64,000 nucleotides of DNA from assembly GCF_011302915.1 (NCBI RefSeq), contig NZ_CP049872.1, positions 2,731,590 to 2,795,589 on the forward strand. Direction: 5' to 3'. Positions 17,122 through 25,368 of the stretch are shown here, in pieces (within the stretch, counting starts at the first letter, position 1; each line of letters begins with the position of its first letter). Made by a program: the position numbers and the translations under genes. The DNA is from Thermomonas sp. HDW16. GTDB taxonomy: Bacteria; Pseudomonadota; Gammaproteobacteria; Xanthomonadales; Xanthomonadaceae. A model generated the notes under the pieces. That model saw only the letters and a program-made list of their open reading frames with translations, was not told the DNA's origin and searched no databases.

Positions 17122-17877
17122 GTGCGTTGGCCTTGGCCGCGCCGCAAGGCGGCCGCCCCCGACATCGATCCATCCAGCTGGCGACAAGCCGCCGCCGGTT
17201 TGCCGTGGCTGCGCGGCATCGACAACGAACGCAATGCTCGGTTGCAAGCGCTGACGGCAGAGTTCCTGCAGCGCATCGACATCACCCCGCTGCACGGCCT
17301 GGCCTTGAACGAAGTGCAACGCCTGCGGCTGGCGATGCTCTGCTGCCTGCCCTTGCTCGAATTCGGCCGCGAAGGCCTGCACGGCTGGTCGCAATTGCTG
17401 GTGTATCCGGCCGCCTTCCGCGCGCGACGCAGCCACCAGGACGCGCACGGCGTGCTGCACGAATGGGACGACGAACTGATCGGCGAAGCCTGGGAACGCG
17501 GCCCGGTGATCCTGTCCTGGGCCGACGTGCGCGCGGATATCGCAGAGCCGGGTGATGGCTATTGCGTGGTCGCGCACGAAATCGCGCACAAGCTCGACGC
17601 ACTCGATGGTGCGATGGATGGCACCCCGCCGTTGCCGCGCGAGTGGCAGAAACAATGGGCAGCAGATTTCCAGCGCGCGTATGACGGGTTCTGCGCGGAG
17701 GTCGGTGCCGGCCGCGATACCCCGATCGACCCCTATGCCGCCGAATCGCCGGAGGAGTTCTTCGCGGTCTGCAGCGAATATCACTTCAGCGACGTGGTGA
17801 CGCTGCGCAACGCGATGCCGGAAGTGGCGGCGCATCTGCAGCGGTTTTACGGAGCGCCTTTGCCCGGCTTGATGTAG
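17122..17877 (+). CDS. mtfA: MtfA-family zinc peptidase
   Basis: A 251-residue M90 metallopeptidase. The zinc motif HEIAH is at 152-156 (VVAHEIAHKLDALDG), followed by EEFFAVCSEYHF, which gives the third ligand region. In E. coli MtfA is an aminopeptidase linked to the glucose regulator Mlc; a similar Mlc partner is not visible here. The start is GTG at 17122 (MRWPWPRR...), supported only by protein alignment logic; its ribosome site is weak. No signal peptide, so cytoplasmic. A 122-bp inverted-repeat element follows the stop. Confidence 0.88.
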   Translation: MRWPWPRRKAAAPDIDPSSWRQAAAGLPWLRGIDNERNARLQALTAEFLQRIDITPLHGLALNEVQRLRLAMLCCLPLLEFGREGLHGWSQLLVYPAAFRARRSHQDAHGVLHEWDDELIGEAWERGPVILSWADVRADIAEPGDGYCVVAHEIAHKLDALDGAMDGTPPLPREWQKQWAADFQRAYDGFCAEVGAGRDTPIDPYAAESPEEFFAVCSEYHFSDVVTLRNAMPEVAAHLQRFYGAPLPGLM

Positions 17878-17893
17878 CACGCACCCACCACAG

Positions 17894-18015
17894 CCATGCG
17901 GCCTGCGCTTCGGGGCAAGGCCTCGCCGCTCCATCCAGTCATCCAGGACTGATGCCGCGGGCGCGGGCCATCCATGGCCCGCTCGGATCCATATCCCGAA
18001 GCGCAGGCCGCATGG
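17894..18015. repeat. 122-bp element with perfect 21-bp terminal inverted repeats
   Basis: Positions 17894-17914 and 17995-18015 are perfect inverted copies of 21 bases (the arm begins CCATGCGGCCTGCGCTTC), enclosing 80 bases. Inside are two smaller perfect hairpins: 17936-17951 (CAGTC / GACTG, loop of 6) and 17963-17982 (GCGGGCCA / TGGCCCGC, loop of 4). The whole unit folds as a long stem closing a multi-branch loop. It lies between convergent mtfA and phoQ, so it can be read from both sides. It could be a miniature transposable element, a REP/BIME-like repeat, or a bidirectional transcription stop; no T-run follows either arm. Confidence 0.7.
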
Positions 18016-18039
18016 TCGCAGCATCAATGTCGTCGAGGG

Positions 18040-19491
18040 TTAGAGCCCCGGCGGCAACACGATCTCGAACTTCGCGCCACCCAGTTCCTGCGAACGCGAC
18101 ACATGCAGTTCGCCGCGATAGCTCTTGACGATGTCCTGCACGATGGCCAAGCCGATGCCGTGGCCCTGCACGCGCTCATCGCCGCGCACGCCGCGCTGCA
18201 GGACGTGGGCGATGCGATCCTCGGCGATGCCCGGGCCATCGTCCTCGACCCGGATCGACAGGCCCGGACGACGGTTCGGCGCGCTTTCGCCTTCGGCCAC
18301 GGTCAGCAATACCCGCGACTTCGCCCACTTGAAGGCGTTTTCCAGCAGGTTACCGAGCAATTCCTGCAAATCGCCGATTTCGCCATGGAAGCGCGCCTGC
18401 GGCGCGATCTCGAATTCGCAGAGCACGCCCTTGGCCGCGTAGACCTTTTCCAGTCCGGTGACGATCTGCTCGGCATGCGGCTCGATCTCGATCGGCGCGG
18501 CGAACAGCTGGTGGCCCGAACGCGCCGCGCGCGCCAACTGGTAGCCCACCATGTCGTTCATGCGCCGCAACTGGGTATCGACTTCCTCGCGCAGCTCCTG
18601 CTCGCCGGTATCGCTGTCCAGCCGCGAACGCAATACCGCCAGCGGCGTCTTCAGGCTGTGCGCCAGGTCGGCCAGGGTGTTGCGCTGGCGATCGAGGTTC
18701 TCGCGCTCGGTTTCGATGAAGGCATTGATGCTCTCGGTCAGCGGCTCCAATTCGCGTGGGTGCGCCTCGCTCATCCGCGATGCCGTGCCGGACTGCACAC
18801 GCTTCAATTCGGAAATCACGTCGCGCAGCGGGCGCAGGCTCCAGCGCAACACCAGCATCTGCAACAGCAGCAACACCAGGCCGGCGCCGCCCAGGTTGAT
18901 CCACAAGGCCGAACGGAACGCCGCCACCTGGCGTCCCAGTGCGGTGGTGTCTTCCAGGATGTAGACGGTATAGGGAAATTCGCGGCGCGCATCGTTGCTG
19001 CCGCTGTAGATCAAGCCATAGCCGTAGCGGAAGACCTGGCCCGGCTCGCCATTGATCTGGGTCAGCGGCAACGGGCCTTCGAACACCTGCTCGCCGGCCT
19101 GCAACATCGGCCCGTCCGGCAGGCGCGGCCCCTGCGCGGAATCCGAATCCCATTCGCCCGCCGGCAACACGATCTGCGCATACAGGCCACTGCCCGGGCG
19201 CATGAAGCGCGAATCCGGCGGAACGTAAGGCGGCACCACGCTGCCGTCGCGGGCGAAGTCGCTGTTGGCGTACGCCAAGGCATAGCTGTGCAGGCGCTCG
19301 CGCATGCCACTGCGCGCGGTGCTCTGAAAGGCGAAGTCCAGCGCGTAACCGGCCAGCGCCAGGAACGCGATCAGGCCCACGCTGGCCGCCCACAGCTGGC
19401 GCGACTGCAACGAACGCGGCTGCGCGATACGCAAACGACGGCGCCTTGCGGCGCCGTCGTCGGGTGGTACGGCGGGAGTGGCCGATGCCAT
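18040..19491 (-). CDS. phoQ: PhoQ-like sensor histidine kinase
   Basis: A 483-residue membrane sensor. Helix 1 (about 35-55) and helix 2 (about 193-215) bound a periplasmic domain of about 135 residues that includes acidic patches. A HAMP region precedes the dimerisation H-box LADLAHSLKTPLAVLRSRL, with His flanked by SLKTPLAVL as in PhoQ. The ATP-binding domain has the N-box, VEDDGPGI and GHGIGLAIVQD. It should phosphorylate the PhoP regulator encoded 40 bases upstream. In relatives the stimuli are low magnesium, acid or antimicrobial peptides; that cannot be confirmed here. The PhoQ name rests on H-box style and on the partner. Confidence 0.85.
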   Translation of the reverse strand: MASATPAVPPDDGAARRRRLRIAQPRSLQSRQLWAASVGLIAFLALAGYALDFAFQSTARSGMRERLHSYALAYANSDFARDGSVVPPYVPPDSRFMRPGSGLYAQIVLPAGEWDSDSAQGPRLPDGPMLQAGEQVFEGPLPLTQINGEPGQVFRYGYGLIYSGSNDARREFPYTVYILEDTTALGRQVAAFRSALWINLGGAGLVLLLLQMLVLRWSLRPLRDVISELKRVQSGTASRMSEAHPRELEPLTESINAFIETERENLDRQRNTLADLAHSLKTPLAVLRSRLDSDTGEQELREEVDTQLRRMNDMVGYQLARAARSGHQLFAAPIEIEPHAEQIVTGLEKVYAAKGVLCEFEIAPQARFHGEIGDLQELLGNLLENAFKWAKSRVLLTVAEGESAPNRRPGLSIRVEDDGPGIAEDRIAHVLQRGVRGDERVQGHGIGLAIVQDIVKSYRGELHVSRSQELGGAKFEIVLPPGL

Positions 19492-19531
19492 TTACGTCGA
19501 CTGGATCAGTCGCCGCTGCGCGAACATGCCG

Positions 19532-20215
19532 TCAATCCCCGCTCCGCGGGATGGCAAAGCGGTAGCCGCGACCACGCACGGTCTCGATCGGCTTCATCGC
19601 GCCGTCCGGATCCAGCTTCTTGCGCAGGCGGCCGATGAAGACCTCCAGCACGTTGGAGTCGCGGTCGAAATCCTGCTGGTAGATGTGCTCGGTCAGGTCT
19701 GCCTTCGAAACCAGTTCGCCGGCATGCATCATCAAGTACTCAAGCACCTTGTATTCGTAGCTGGTCAGGTCGACGTTGCCGCCGCTCACGCTCACCGTCT
19801 GCGCGGCCAGATCCAGCATCACCGGACCGCATTCCAGGGTCGGCTTGCTCCAGCCTGCGGCGCGCCGCACCAGCGCGTTGATGCGCGCCAGCAACTCCTC
19901 CACATGGAACGGCTTGACCAGGTAATCGTCGGCACCCTGCTTGAGGCCGTCGACCTTGTCCTGCCAGCTGGAACGCGCGGTCAGGATCAGCACCGGGAAT
20001 TTCTTGCCTTCGTCGCGCAGGGCCTTGATCAGCTCCATGCCCGACATCTTCGGCAGGCCGAGGTCGATGATGCCGACATCGAACGGCACCTCGCGGCCCA
20101 TATACAGGCCTTCCTCGCCATCCTGGGCGGCATCGACGGCATAGCCTTCGCGCTTCAGGCGCGCAGCCAGGGTTTCGCGCAGCGGGGCTTCGTCTTCGAC
20201 GAGCAGGATTCGCAT
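19532..20215 (-). CDS. phoP: PhoP-like response regulator (OmpR/PhoB family)
   Basis: A 227-residue regulator with a receiver domain (1-120; phospho-acceptor Asp51 in IIDLGLPKMSG, Lys in DDYLVKPF) and a winged-helix DNA-binding domain (about 130-225; TSYEYKVLEYLMMHAGELVS, VRGRGYRF). Length and sequence match PhoP of xanthomonads. Upstream, in the same direction, is a PepSY-type exported protein; downstream is the kinase. The three probably form one operon controlled by PhoP itself. Confidence 0.92.
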   Translation of the reverse strand: MRILLVEDEAPLRETLAARLKREGYAVDAAQDGEEGLYMGREVPFDVGIIDLGLPKMSGMELIKALRDEGKKFPVLILTARSSWQDKVDGLKQGADDYLVKPFHVEELLARINALVRRAAGWSKPTLECGPVMLDLAAQTVSVSGGNVDLTSYEYKVLEYLMMHAGELVSKADLTEHIYQQDFDRDSNVLEVFIGRLRKKLDPDGAMKPIETVRGRGYRFAIPRSGD

Positions 20216-20271
20216 GGAGACTCCTTGGAATGGGATGGTGCGGGCGTGCTATCGCGCCTTACGGTGCGCGA

Positions 20272-20667
20272 TCAATCGTCATCGTCGCGTGTAGGCTTCT
20301 GGCGGTTGGAAGCGCCCCGGTTGTTGTTGCGGTTCGTGCCCGCATCGTCATTGCGGCTGCGCTGCGGATCCTGCATGAAGACGCGCACGCGGCCTTGATC
20401 GTCGACCACCTTGACTCGGTGCATCTCGCGTCCGTCGAACGGAACACGTTCGGCCGACAGCACCTCGCCACGGGTGTCGCGTTCGACCCGGCGCACCGCA
20501 TCGGACAGGCTACTGCGCGAATCCTGGCGGTTGTCGCGGCTGTCGTCGCGCTGCTGGCTGCCGCGATCCTGCGACTGCGGCTCCCCCGCATGCGCGCTCA
20601 AGACCGGCAGCACCGCCAGGACGGCGATGGTCAGCAGCTTCAGCGTGGGCGGGCGACGGCGGGACAT
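20272..20667 (-). CDS. exported PepSY-like protein upstream of phoPQ
   Basis: A 131-residue secreted or periplasmic protein: signal peptide (about 1-28, ending VLSAHA), then a Gln/Asp/Arg/Ser-rich stretch, then a compact PepSY-like unit (SLSDAVRRVERDTRGEVLS followed by RVKVVDDQGRVRVFMQDP), and a polar Asn/Arg/Asp tail. A GAGGTG ribosome site supports the ATG at 20667 rather than 20697. PepSY units are seen as inhibitors or binding partners of envelope enzymes. Its place in front of phoP suggests either a target of PhoP or an accessory to PhoQ sensing. Confidence 0.75.
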   Translation of the reverse strand: MSRRRPPTLKLLTIAVLAVLPVLSAHAGEPQSQDRGSQQRDDSRDNRQDSRSSLSDAVRRVERDTRGEVLSAERVPFDGREMHRVKVVDDQGRVRVFMQDPQRSRNDDAGTNRNNNRGASNRQKPTRDDDD

Positions 20668-20783
20668 GGCAACAGCACCTCGGATTCGATGGGGCAATTC
20701 TGTACGCGGCGGGTGAATCGCCCCTGAAGTTTCCTGAACAGGATAGCGTGGCGTTCAGATTGGTGGTGAAGACGTGACGAGGC

Positions 20784-21695
20784 TCAATAGATCTCTCCGA
20801 TGCAACAGCGCAACGACCCACCAGCCGCTTCGATGGCATCCAGAGCCACGGTTTCGACCCGGAATCCTGCATCTGCCAACCTCCGGCAATGCAGCGGCGA
20901 CAAGGCTTCGCCGGCATCCGCACTCATCCAGACAGTCTCATGGGACAACGCGATGCAGTTACCGACGAAGGCCGCATGCTCGGCCTCGCTGCAGGTCACC
21001 GCATGCGGTGCATACAGTCCGGCGATGGCCGCCGGCACCACTGGATCGGCAAATCCGCGCGGGCAGACCACCGCCGCGCGACCAGCCAGCACCGCCAGCA
21101 CCACGTTGGTGTGGTACTCGCCGGGCGCGAGATCGAACAACAGGGTCGCACGCAGGCCGAAGGCTTCATGCATCAAGCGAGCGCCCTCTTCGTCGCAACG
21201 TTCGGACAGGCCGCAGAAGCCCAGGCCGCGGGCGCGGTCGATCACCAGTGCGCCGGTGAGTTCGCAAGGATGCGGCTGGGTGGACAGGTCGATCTCGGCA
21301 TAGTCCAGCACGCCGCCGAAGAAGCCACGGATGTCGTCGCGCGCAGCTTCGCGTTGGCGCACTTGGTGGCGCATGCGTCCGACGATATAGCGACCGGCGG
21401 CAGTGCCGAACACATTGTTGGGGAATACCGCATCCGGCGTGGCCGGATCGCCGGCGAAGCAAATCGTGGGCAACGCGGTGGAGATGGCGCGCTGCAAGTC
21501 GCGATGCTGCATCGACGCACGTTGCGCATCGAACGCGCCAGCATCGGCCATGTAGATGTTGTCCTGCGCGGATTGTTCGGCCAGGCGGAAGCCATCCGGC
21601 GCGACCAGGAAGGCGGCACATGCCGTGGGTGGGCCGAAATCCGGCGCGAGTTCGCGCGCAAACGCGAGGAAGGCTTCGATATCGCGCGTGATCAT
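20784..21695 (-). CDS. arginine-deiminase-fold hydrolase (CtlX/DDAH-like)
   Basis: A 303-residue member of the guanidino-modifying enzyme superfamily. It shows the FPNNVFGT loop, the acidic CELTGALVID region, a conserved His in EYHTNVVL and a C-terminal Cys nucleophile in GGSLRCCIGEIY. The nearest described groups are citrulline hydrolase CtlX and dimethylarginine hydrolases; arginine deiminase itself is longer. The substrate is therefore a guanidino or ureido compound, not specified. The start at 21695 overlaps the dusA stop by 4 bases (ATGA). An arginase gene elsewhere in the window points to arginine use by this organism. Confidence 0.78.
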   Translation of the reverse strand: MITRDIEAFLAFARELAPDFGPPTACAAFLVAPDGFRLAEQSAQDNIYMADAGAFDAQRASMQHRDLQRAISTALPTICFAGDPATPDAVFPNNVFGTAAGRYIVGRMRHQVRQREAARDDIRGFFGGVLDYAEIDLSTQPHPCELTGALVIDRARGLGFCGLSERCDEEGARLMHEAFGLRATLLFDLAPGEYHTNVVLAVLAGRAAVVCPRGFADPVVPAAIAGLYAPHAVTCSEAEHAAFVGNCIALSHETVWMSADAGEALSPLHCRRLADAGFRVETVALDAIEAAGGSLRCCIGEIY

Positions 21696-22696
21696 GCCGC
21701 CCGTTCCCGACGCTCGGTCAGCGCCAGCGCCTGTTCCACCAAAGCCCAATCGGCACCGGGCTTGTGCGCGCCTTCGCTCAACACCTGGCGGAATGCGCGG
21801 CCGCCGGGTTGGCCGGTGAACAGGCCCAGGATGTGGCGGACGATGTGCTTGAGGAACACGCCACGCGCCAATTGCGCTTCGACGTAAGGCCGGTAAGCAC
21901 GCAGCAGTTCGCCACGCGTGCGCAGTTCACCACCGAACCACGCCACATCGAGCTCGTGCAGCAGATACGGCGTGTGATACGCCGCGCGGCCCAGCATCGC
22001 GCCTTCGACATGATCCAGATGCTTCGTCGCTTCCGCCGCATCGGCAATGCCGCCGTTGACGATCACCTGCAGCGCGGGCCGCTCCTGCTTCAAGCGATAG
22101 GCCCAGTCGTAGCGCAGCGGCGGCACTTCGCGGTTTTCCTTCGGCGAAAGCCCCTGCAACCAGGCATTGCGCGCATGCACCACGAAGGTGCGGCAGCCGG
22201 CATCGGCAATGGTGTCGATGAAGGCGATGAAGCGCGACCACTCGTGGTCATCATCGACACCGAGCCGGCATTTCACCGTGATCGGGACCTCGGGCACGGC
22301 TTCGATCATCGCCGCCACGCTGTCGGCCACAAGTTGCGGCTCGCGCATCAGGCAGGCACCAAAGCGTCCGGCCTGCACGCGATCGGACGGGCAGCCGCAG
22401 TTGAGATTGATCTCGTCGAAACCGTGTTCGGCGCCAATCCACGCCGCCTGCGCCAGCAAGGCCGGCTCGCTACCACCCAGCTGCAAGGCCACCGGATGTT
22501 CGGACGGATCCATCGCCAACAGCCGCGCGCGGTCGCCATGGATCACCGCATTGGCATGCACCATCTCGCTGTACAGCCGCGCATGCGGTGCCAGCACGCG
22601 GTGGAAGGCGCGGCAGTGGGAATCGGTCCAGTCCATCATCGGCGCCACGGACAGGCGCAGCAGGTCGGGGGCGATCAGGGGCGATGCAGCAGGCAT
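21692..22696 (-). CDS. dusA: tRNA-dihydrouridine synthase A
   Basis: An FMN enzyme of 334 residues that reduces U20/U20a in the D-loop of tRNA. It begins LRLSVAPMMDWTDSHCRAFHR, has the catalytic Cys102 in LNCGCPSDRVQAGRFGACL, and GGIADAAEATKHLDHVEGAMLGRAAY for flavin phosphate binding. Length and motifs fit DusA rather than DusB/DusC. It overlaps the following hydrolase gene by 4 bases and is divergent from acnD with only 40 bases between the start codons, so the two promoters overlap. Confidence 0.93.
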   Translation of the reverse strand: MPAASPLIAPDLLRLSVAPMMDWTDSHCRAFHRVLAPHARLYSEMVHANAVIHGDRARLLAMDPSEHPVALQLGGSEPALLAQAAWIGAEHGFDEINLNCGCPSDRVQAGRFGACLMREPQLVADSVAAMIEAVPEVPITVKCRLGVDDDHEWSRFIAFIDTIADAGCRTFVVHARNAWLQGLSPKENREVPPLRYDWAYRLKQERPALQVIVNGGIADAAEATKHLDHVEGAMLGRAAYHTPYLLHELDVAWFGGELRTRGELLRAYRPYVEAQLARGVFLKHIVRHILGLFTGQPGGRAFRQVLSEGAHKPGADWALVEQALALTERRERAA

Positions 22697-22736
22697 CCCG
22701 TCATTTTAGCGGCGGGCGAAGGCGTAAAATCGCTGG

Positions 22737-25367
22737 ATGAACAACACGACTGCCACCGATTACCGCAAACCGCTGCCCGGCACCACGCTGGACTGGTACG
22801 ACGCCCGTGCTGCCATCGACGCGCTGAAGCCCGGCGCCTGGGCCGGCCTGCCCTACACCGCCCGCGTGCATGCCGAGAACATCGTGCGCAGGGCCGATCC
22901 TGCGATGCGTGATGCGTTCCTGACGCAATTGATCGAACGCCGCCGCGACCTGGACTTCCCGTGGTTCCCGGCGCGCGTGGTCTGTCACGACATCCTCGGC
23001 CAGACCGCGCTGGTCGATCTTGCCGGACTGCGCGATGCCATCGCCGAACAGGGCGGCGATCCGGCGCAGGTGAATCCGGTGGTGCCGGTACAGTTGATCG
23101 TCGATCACTCGCTGGCGGTGGAATGTGGCGGCGCCGATCCGGAGGCGTTCGCGAAGAACCGCGCCATCGAAGACCGCCGCAACGAAGACCGTTTCCACTT
23201 CATCGAATGGACCAAGCAGTCGTTCAAGAACGTGGACGTGATTCCGCCGGGCAACGGGATCATGCATCAGATCAACCTGGAGAAGATGTCGCCGGTGATC
23301 TATGTGCAGGACGGTGTCGCGTTTCCGGATACCTGCGTCGGCACCGATTCGCACACGCCGCACGTCGATGCGCTGGGCGTGATTGCTGTCGGCGTGGGTG
23401 GTCTTGAAGCCGAGAACGTGATGCTGGGCCGCGCCTCGTGGATGCGCACGCCGGACATGGTGGGCGTGGCACTCAGCGGCAAGCCGCAGCCGGGCATCAC
23501 CGCCACCGACGTGGTGCTGGCGCTGACCGAATTCCTGCGCAAGGAAAAAGTGGTCGGCGCGTATCTGGAATTCCGTGGCGAAGGCGCTGCGGCACTGACC
23601 ATTGGCGACCGCGCCACCATCAGCAACATGGCGCCGGAATATGGCGCAACCGCCGCGATGTTCTCCATCGACGACAACACGCTGGACTACCTGCGCCTGA
23701 CCGGGCGCACCGATGAGCAAGTGGCGTTGGTGGAAACCTATGCCAAGGCCGCCGGCCTGTGGGCCGATGATCTGGCCGATGCGCAGTACGAACGCACGCT
23801 GCAGTTCGATCTGTCCGGCGTGGTGCGCAACATGGCCGGCCCGTCCAACCCGCACCGCCGCCTGCCGGTCAGCGACCTGGCCGAACGCGGCATCGCCGAT
23901 GGCGAAAAACTCACCACCGGCAAGGTCGAAGAATCGCTGGGCCTGATGCCGGATGGCGCGGTGATCATCGCCGCGATCACCTCCTGCACGAATACATCGA
24001 ACCCGCGCAACGTGATCGCCGCCGCGCTGCTGGCGCGCAACGCGAATGCGAAGGGACTGACCCGCAAGCCATGGGTGAAAACCTCACTGGCGCCGGGCTC
24101 CAAGGCGGTGCAGTTGTACCTGGAAGAGGCGAAGCTGTTGCCGGAGCTGGAACAACTCGGCTTCGGCATCGTCGGTTTCGCCTGCACGACCTGCAACGGC
24201 ATGAGCGGCGCACTTTCCCCTGAGATCCAGCAGGAAATCATCGACCGCGACCTGTATGCCACCGCCGTGCTCAGTGGCAATCGCAATTTCGATGGCCGCA
24301 CCCATCCGTATGCGAAGCAGGCGTTCCTGGCCTCGCCGCCGCTGGTGATCGCCTATGCCATCGCCGGCACGGTGCGCTTCGACATCGAAAAGGACGTGCT
24401 CGGTATCGATGCCGACGGCAACGAAGTGCGGCTGAAAGACATCTGGCCGAGTGATGCGGAGATCGACGCAGTGGTGAAGGCCAGCGTCAAGCCGGAGCAG
24501 TTCCGCAAGGTGTATGAGCCGATGTTCAATGTGCGCGTTGAGCACGGCGGGCCGGTGAGCCCGCTGTACGACTGGCGCCACATGAGTACCTACATCCGCC
24601 GCCCGCCGTACTGGGAAGGCGCGCTGGCCGGCGCACGCGAGCTGCGCGGCATGCGCCCACTGGCGGTTCTGGGCGACAACATCACCACCGATCATCTCTC
24701 GCCAAGCAACGCGATCCTCGCTTCGAGTGCCGCCGGCGAATACCTGGCGCAGATGGGCCTGCCGGAAGAGGACTTCAATTCGTACGCGACGCATCGCGGC
24801 GACCACCTCACCGCGCAGCGCGCCACCTTCGCCAATCCGAAACTGCTCAACGAGATGGTGCGCGATGCCGACGGCAACGTGAAGCAAGGCTCGCTGGCGC
24901 GGGTGGAGCCGGAAGGCAAGCACATGCGCATGTGGGAAGCGATTGAAGCCTACATGCAGCGCAAGCAGCCGTTGATCATCATCGCCGGCGCCGATTATGG
25001 CCAGGGCTCCTCGCGCGATTGGGCGGCGAAGGGCGTGCGTCTGGCGGGCGTGGAGGCCATCGTCGCCGAAGGTTTCGAGCGGATCCACCGCACCAACCTG
25101 ATCGGCATGGGCGTGCTGCCACTGCAACTGCAGATGGGCGTGAATCGCAACACCTTGCAGATCGACGGCAGCGAAACCTTCGACGTGGCTGGCAAGCTCA
25201 GTCCGGGCGCGATGCTGACGCTGGTGATCAATCGCAAGGACGGCGGCATCGTTGAAGTGCCTGTGCTGTGCCGGCTGGATTCCGACGAGGAAGTCAGCAT
25301 CTACGAAGCCGGCGGCGTGCTGCAGCGGTTCGCGCAGGACTTCCTCGCACAGAACAAGGCGGCCTGA
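22737..25367 (+). CDS. acnD: 2-methylcitrate dehydratase AcnD (aconitase family)
   Basis: An 876-residue Fe-S hydro-lyase of the 2-methylcitrate cycle, converting 2-methylcitrate to 2-methyl-cis-aconitate. Aconitase core motifs are GTDSHTPHVDALGVIAVGVGG, ITSCTNTSNP (first cluster Cys) and FACTTCNGMSG (the other two Cys), and the swivel domain has GADYGQGSSRDWAAKG. The reason for AcnD over AcnA is that prpF follows 1 base later; AcnD needs PrpF to work. It therefore belongs to propionyl-CoA breakdown. prpB, prpC and prpR are not next to it, which differs from the usual operon. Confidence 0.9.
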   Translation: MNNTTATDYRKPLPGTTLDWYDARAAIDALKPGAWAGLPYTARVHAENIVRRADPAMRDAFLTQLIERRRDLDFPWFPARVVCHDILGQTALVDLAGLRDAIAEQGGDPAQVNPVVPVQLIVDHSLAVECGGADPEAFAKNRAIEDRRNEDRFHFIEWTKQSFKNVDVIPPGNGIMHQINLEKMSPVIYVQDGVAFPDTCVGTDSHTPHVDALGVIAVGVGGLEAENVMLGRASWMRTPDMVGVALSGKPQPGITATDVVLALTEFLRKEKVVGAYLEFRGEGAAALTIGDRATISNMAPEYGATAAMFSIDDNTLDYLRLTGRTDEQVALVETYAKAAGLWADDLADAQYERTLQFDLSGVVRNMAGPSNPHRRLPVSDLAERGIADGEKLTTGKVEESLGLMPDGAVIIAAITSCTNTSNPRNVIAAALLARNANAKGLTRKPWVKTSLAPGSKAVQLYLEEAKLLPELEQLGFGIVGFACTTCNGMSGALSPEIQQEIIDRDLYATAVLSGNRNFDGRTHPYAKQAFLASPPLVIAYAIAGTVRFDIEKDVLGIDADGNEVRLKDIWPSDAEIDAVVKASVKPEQFRKVYEPMFNVRVEHGGPVSPLYDWRHMSTYIRRPPYWEGALAGARELRGMRPLAVLGDNITTDHLSPSNAILASSAAGEYLAQMGLPEEDFNSYATHRGDHLTAQRATFANPKLLNEMVRDADGNVKQGSLARVEPEGKHMRMWEAIEAYMQRKQPLIIIAGADYGQGSSRDWAAKGVRLAGVEAIVAEGFERIHRTNLIGMGVLPLQLQMGVNRNTLQIDGSETFDVAGKLSPGAMLTLVINRKDGGIVEVPVLCRLDSDEEVSIYEAGGVLQRFAQDFLAQNKAA

Positions 25368-25368
25368 C

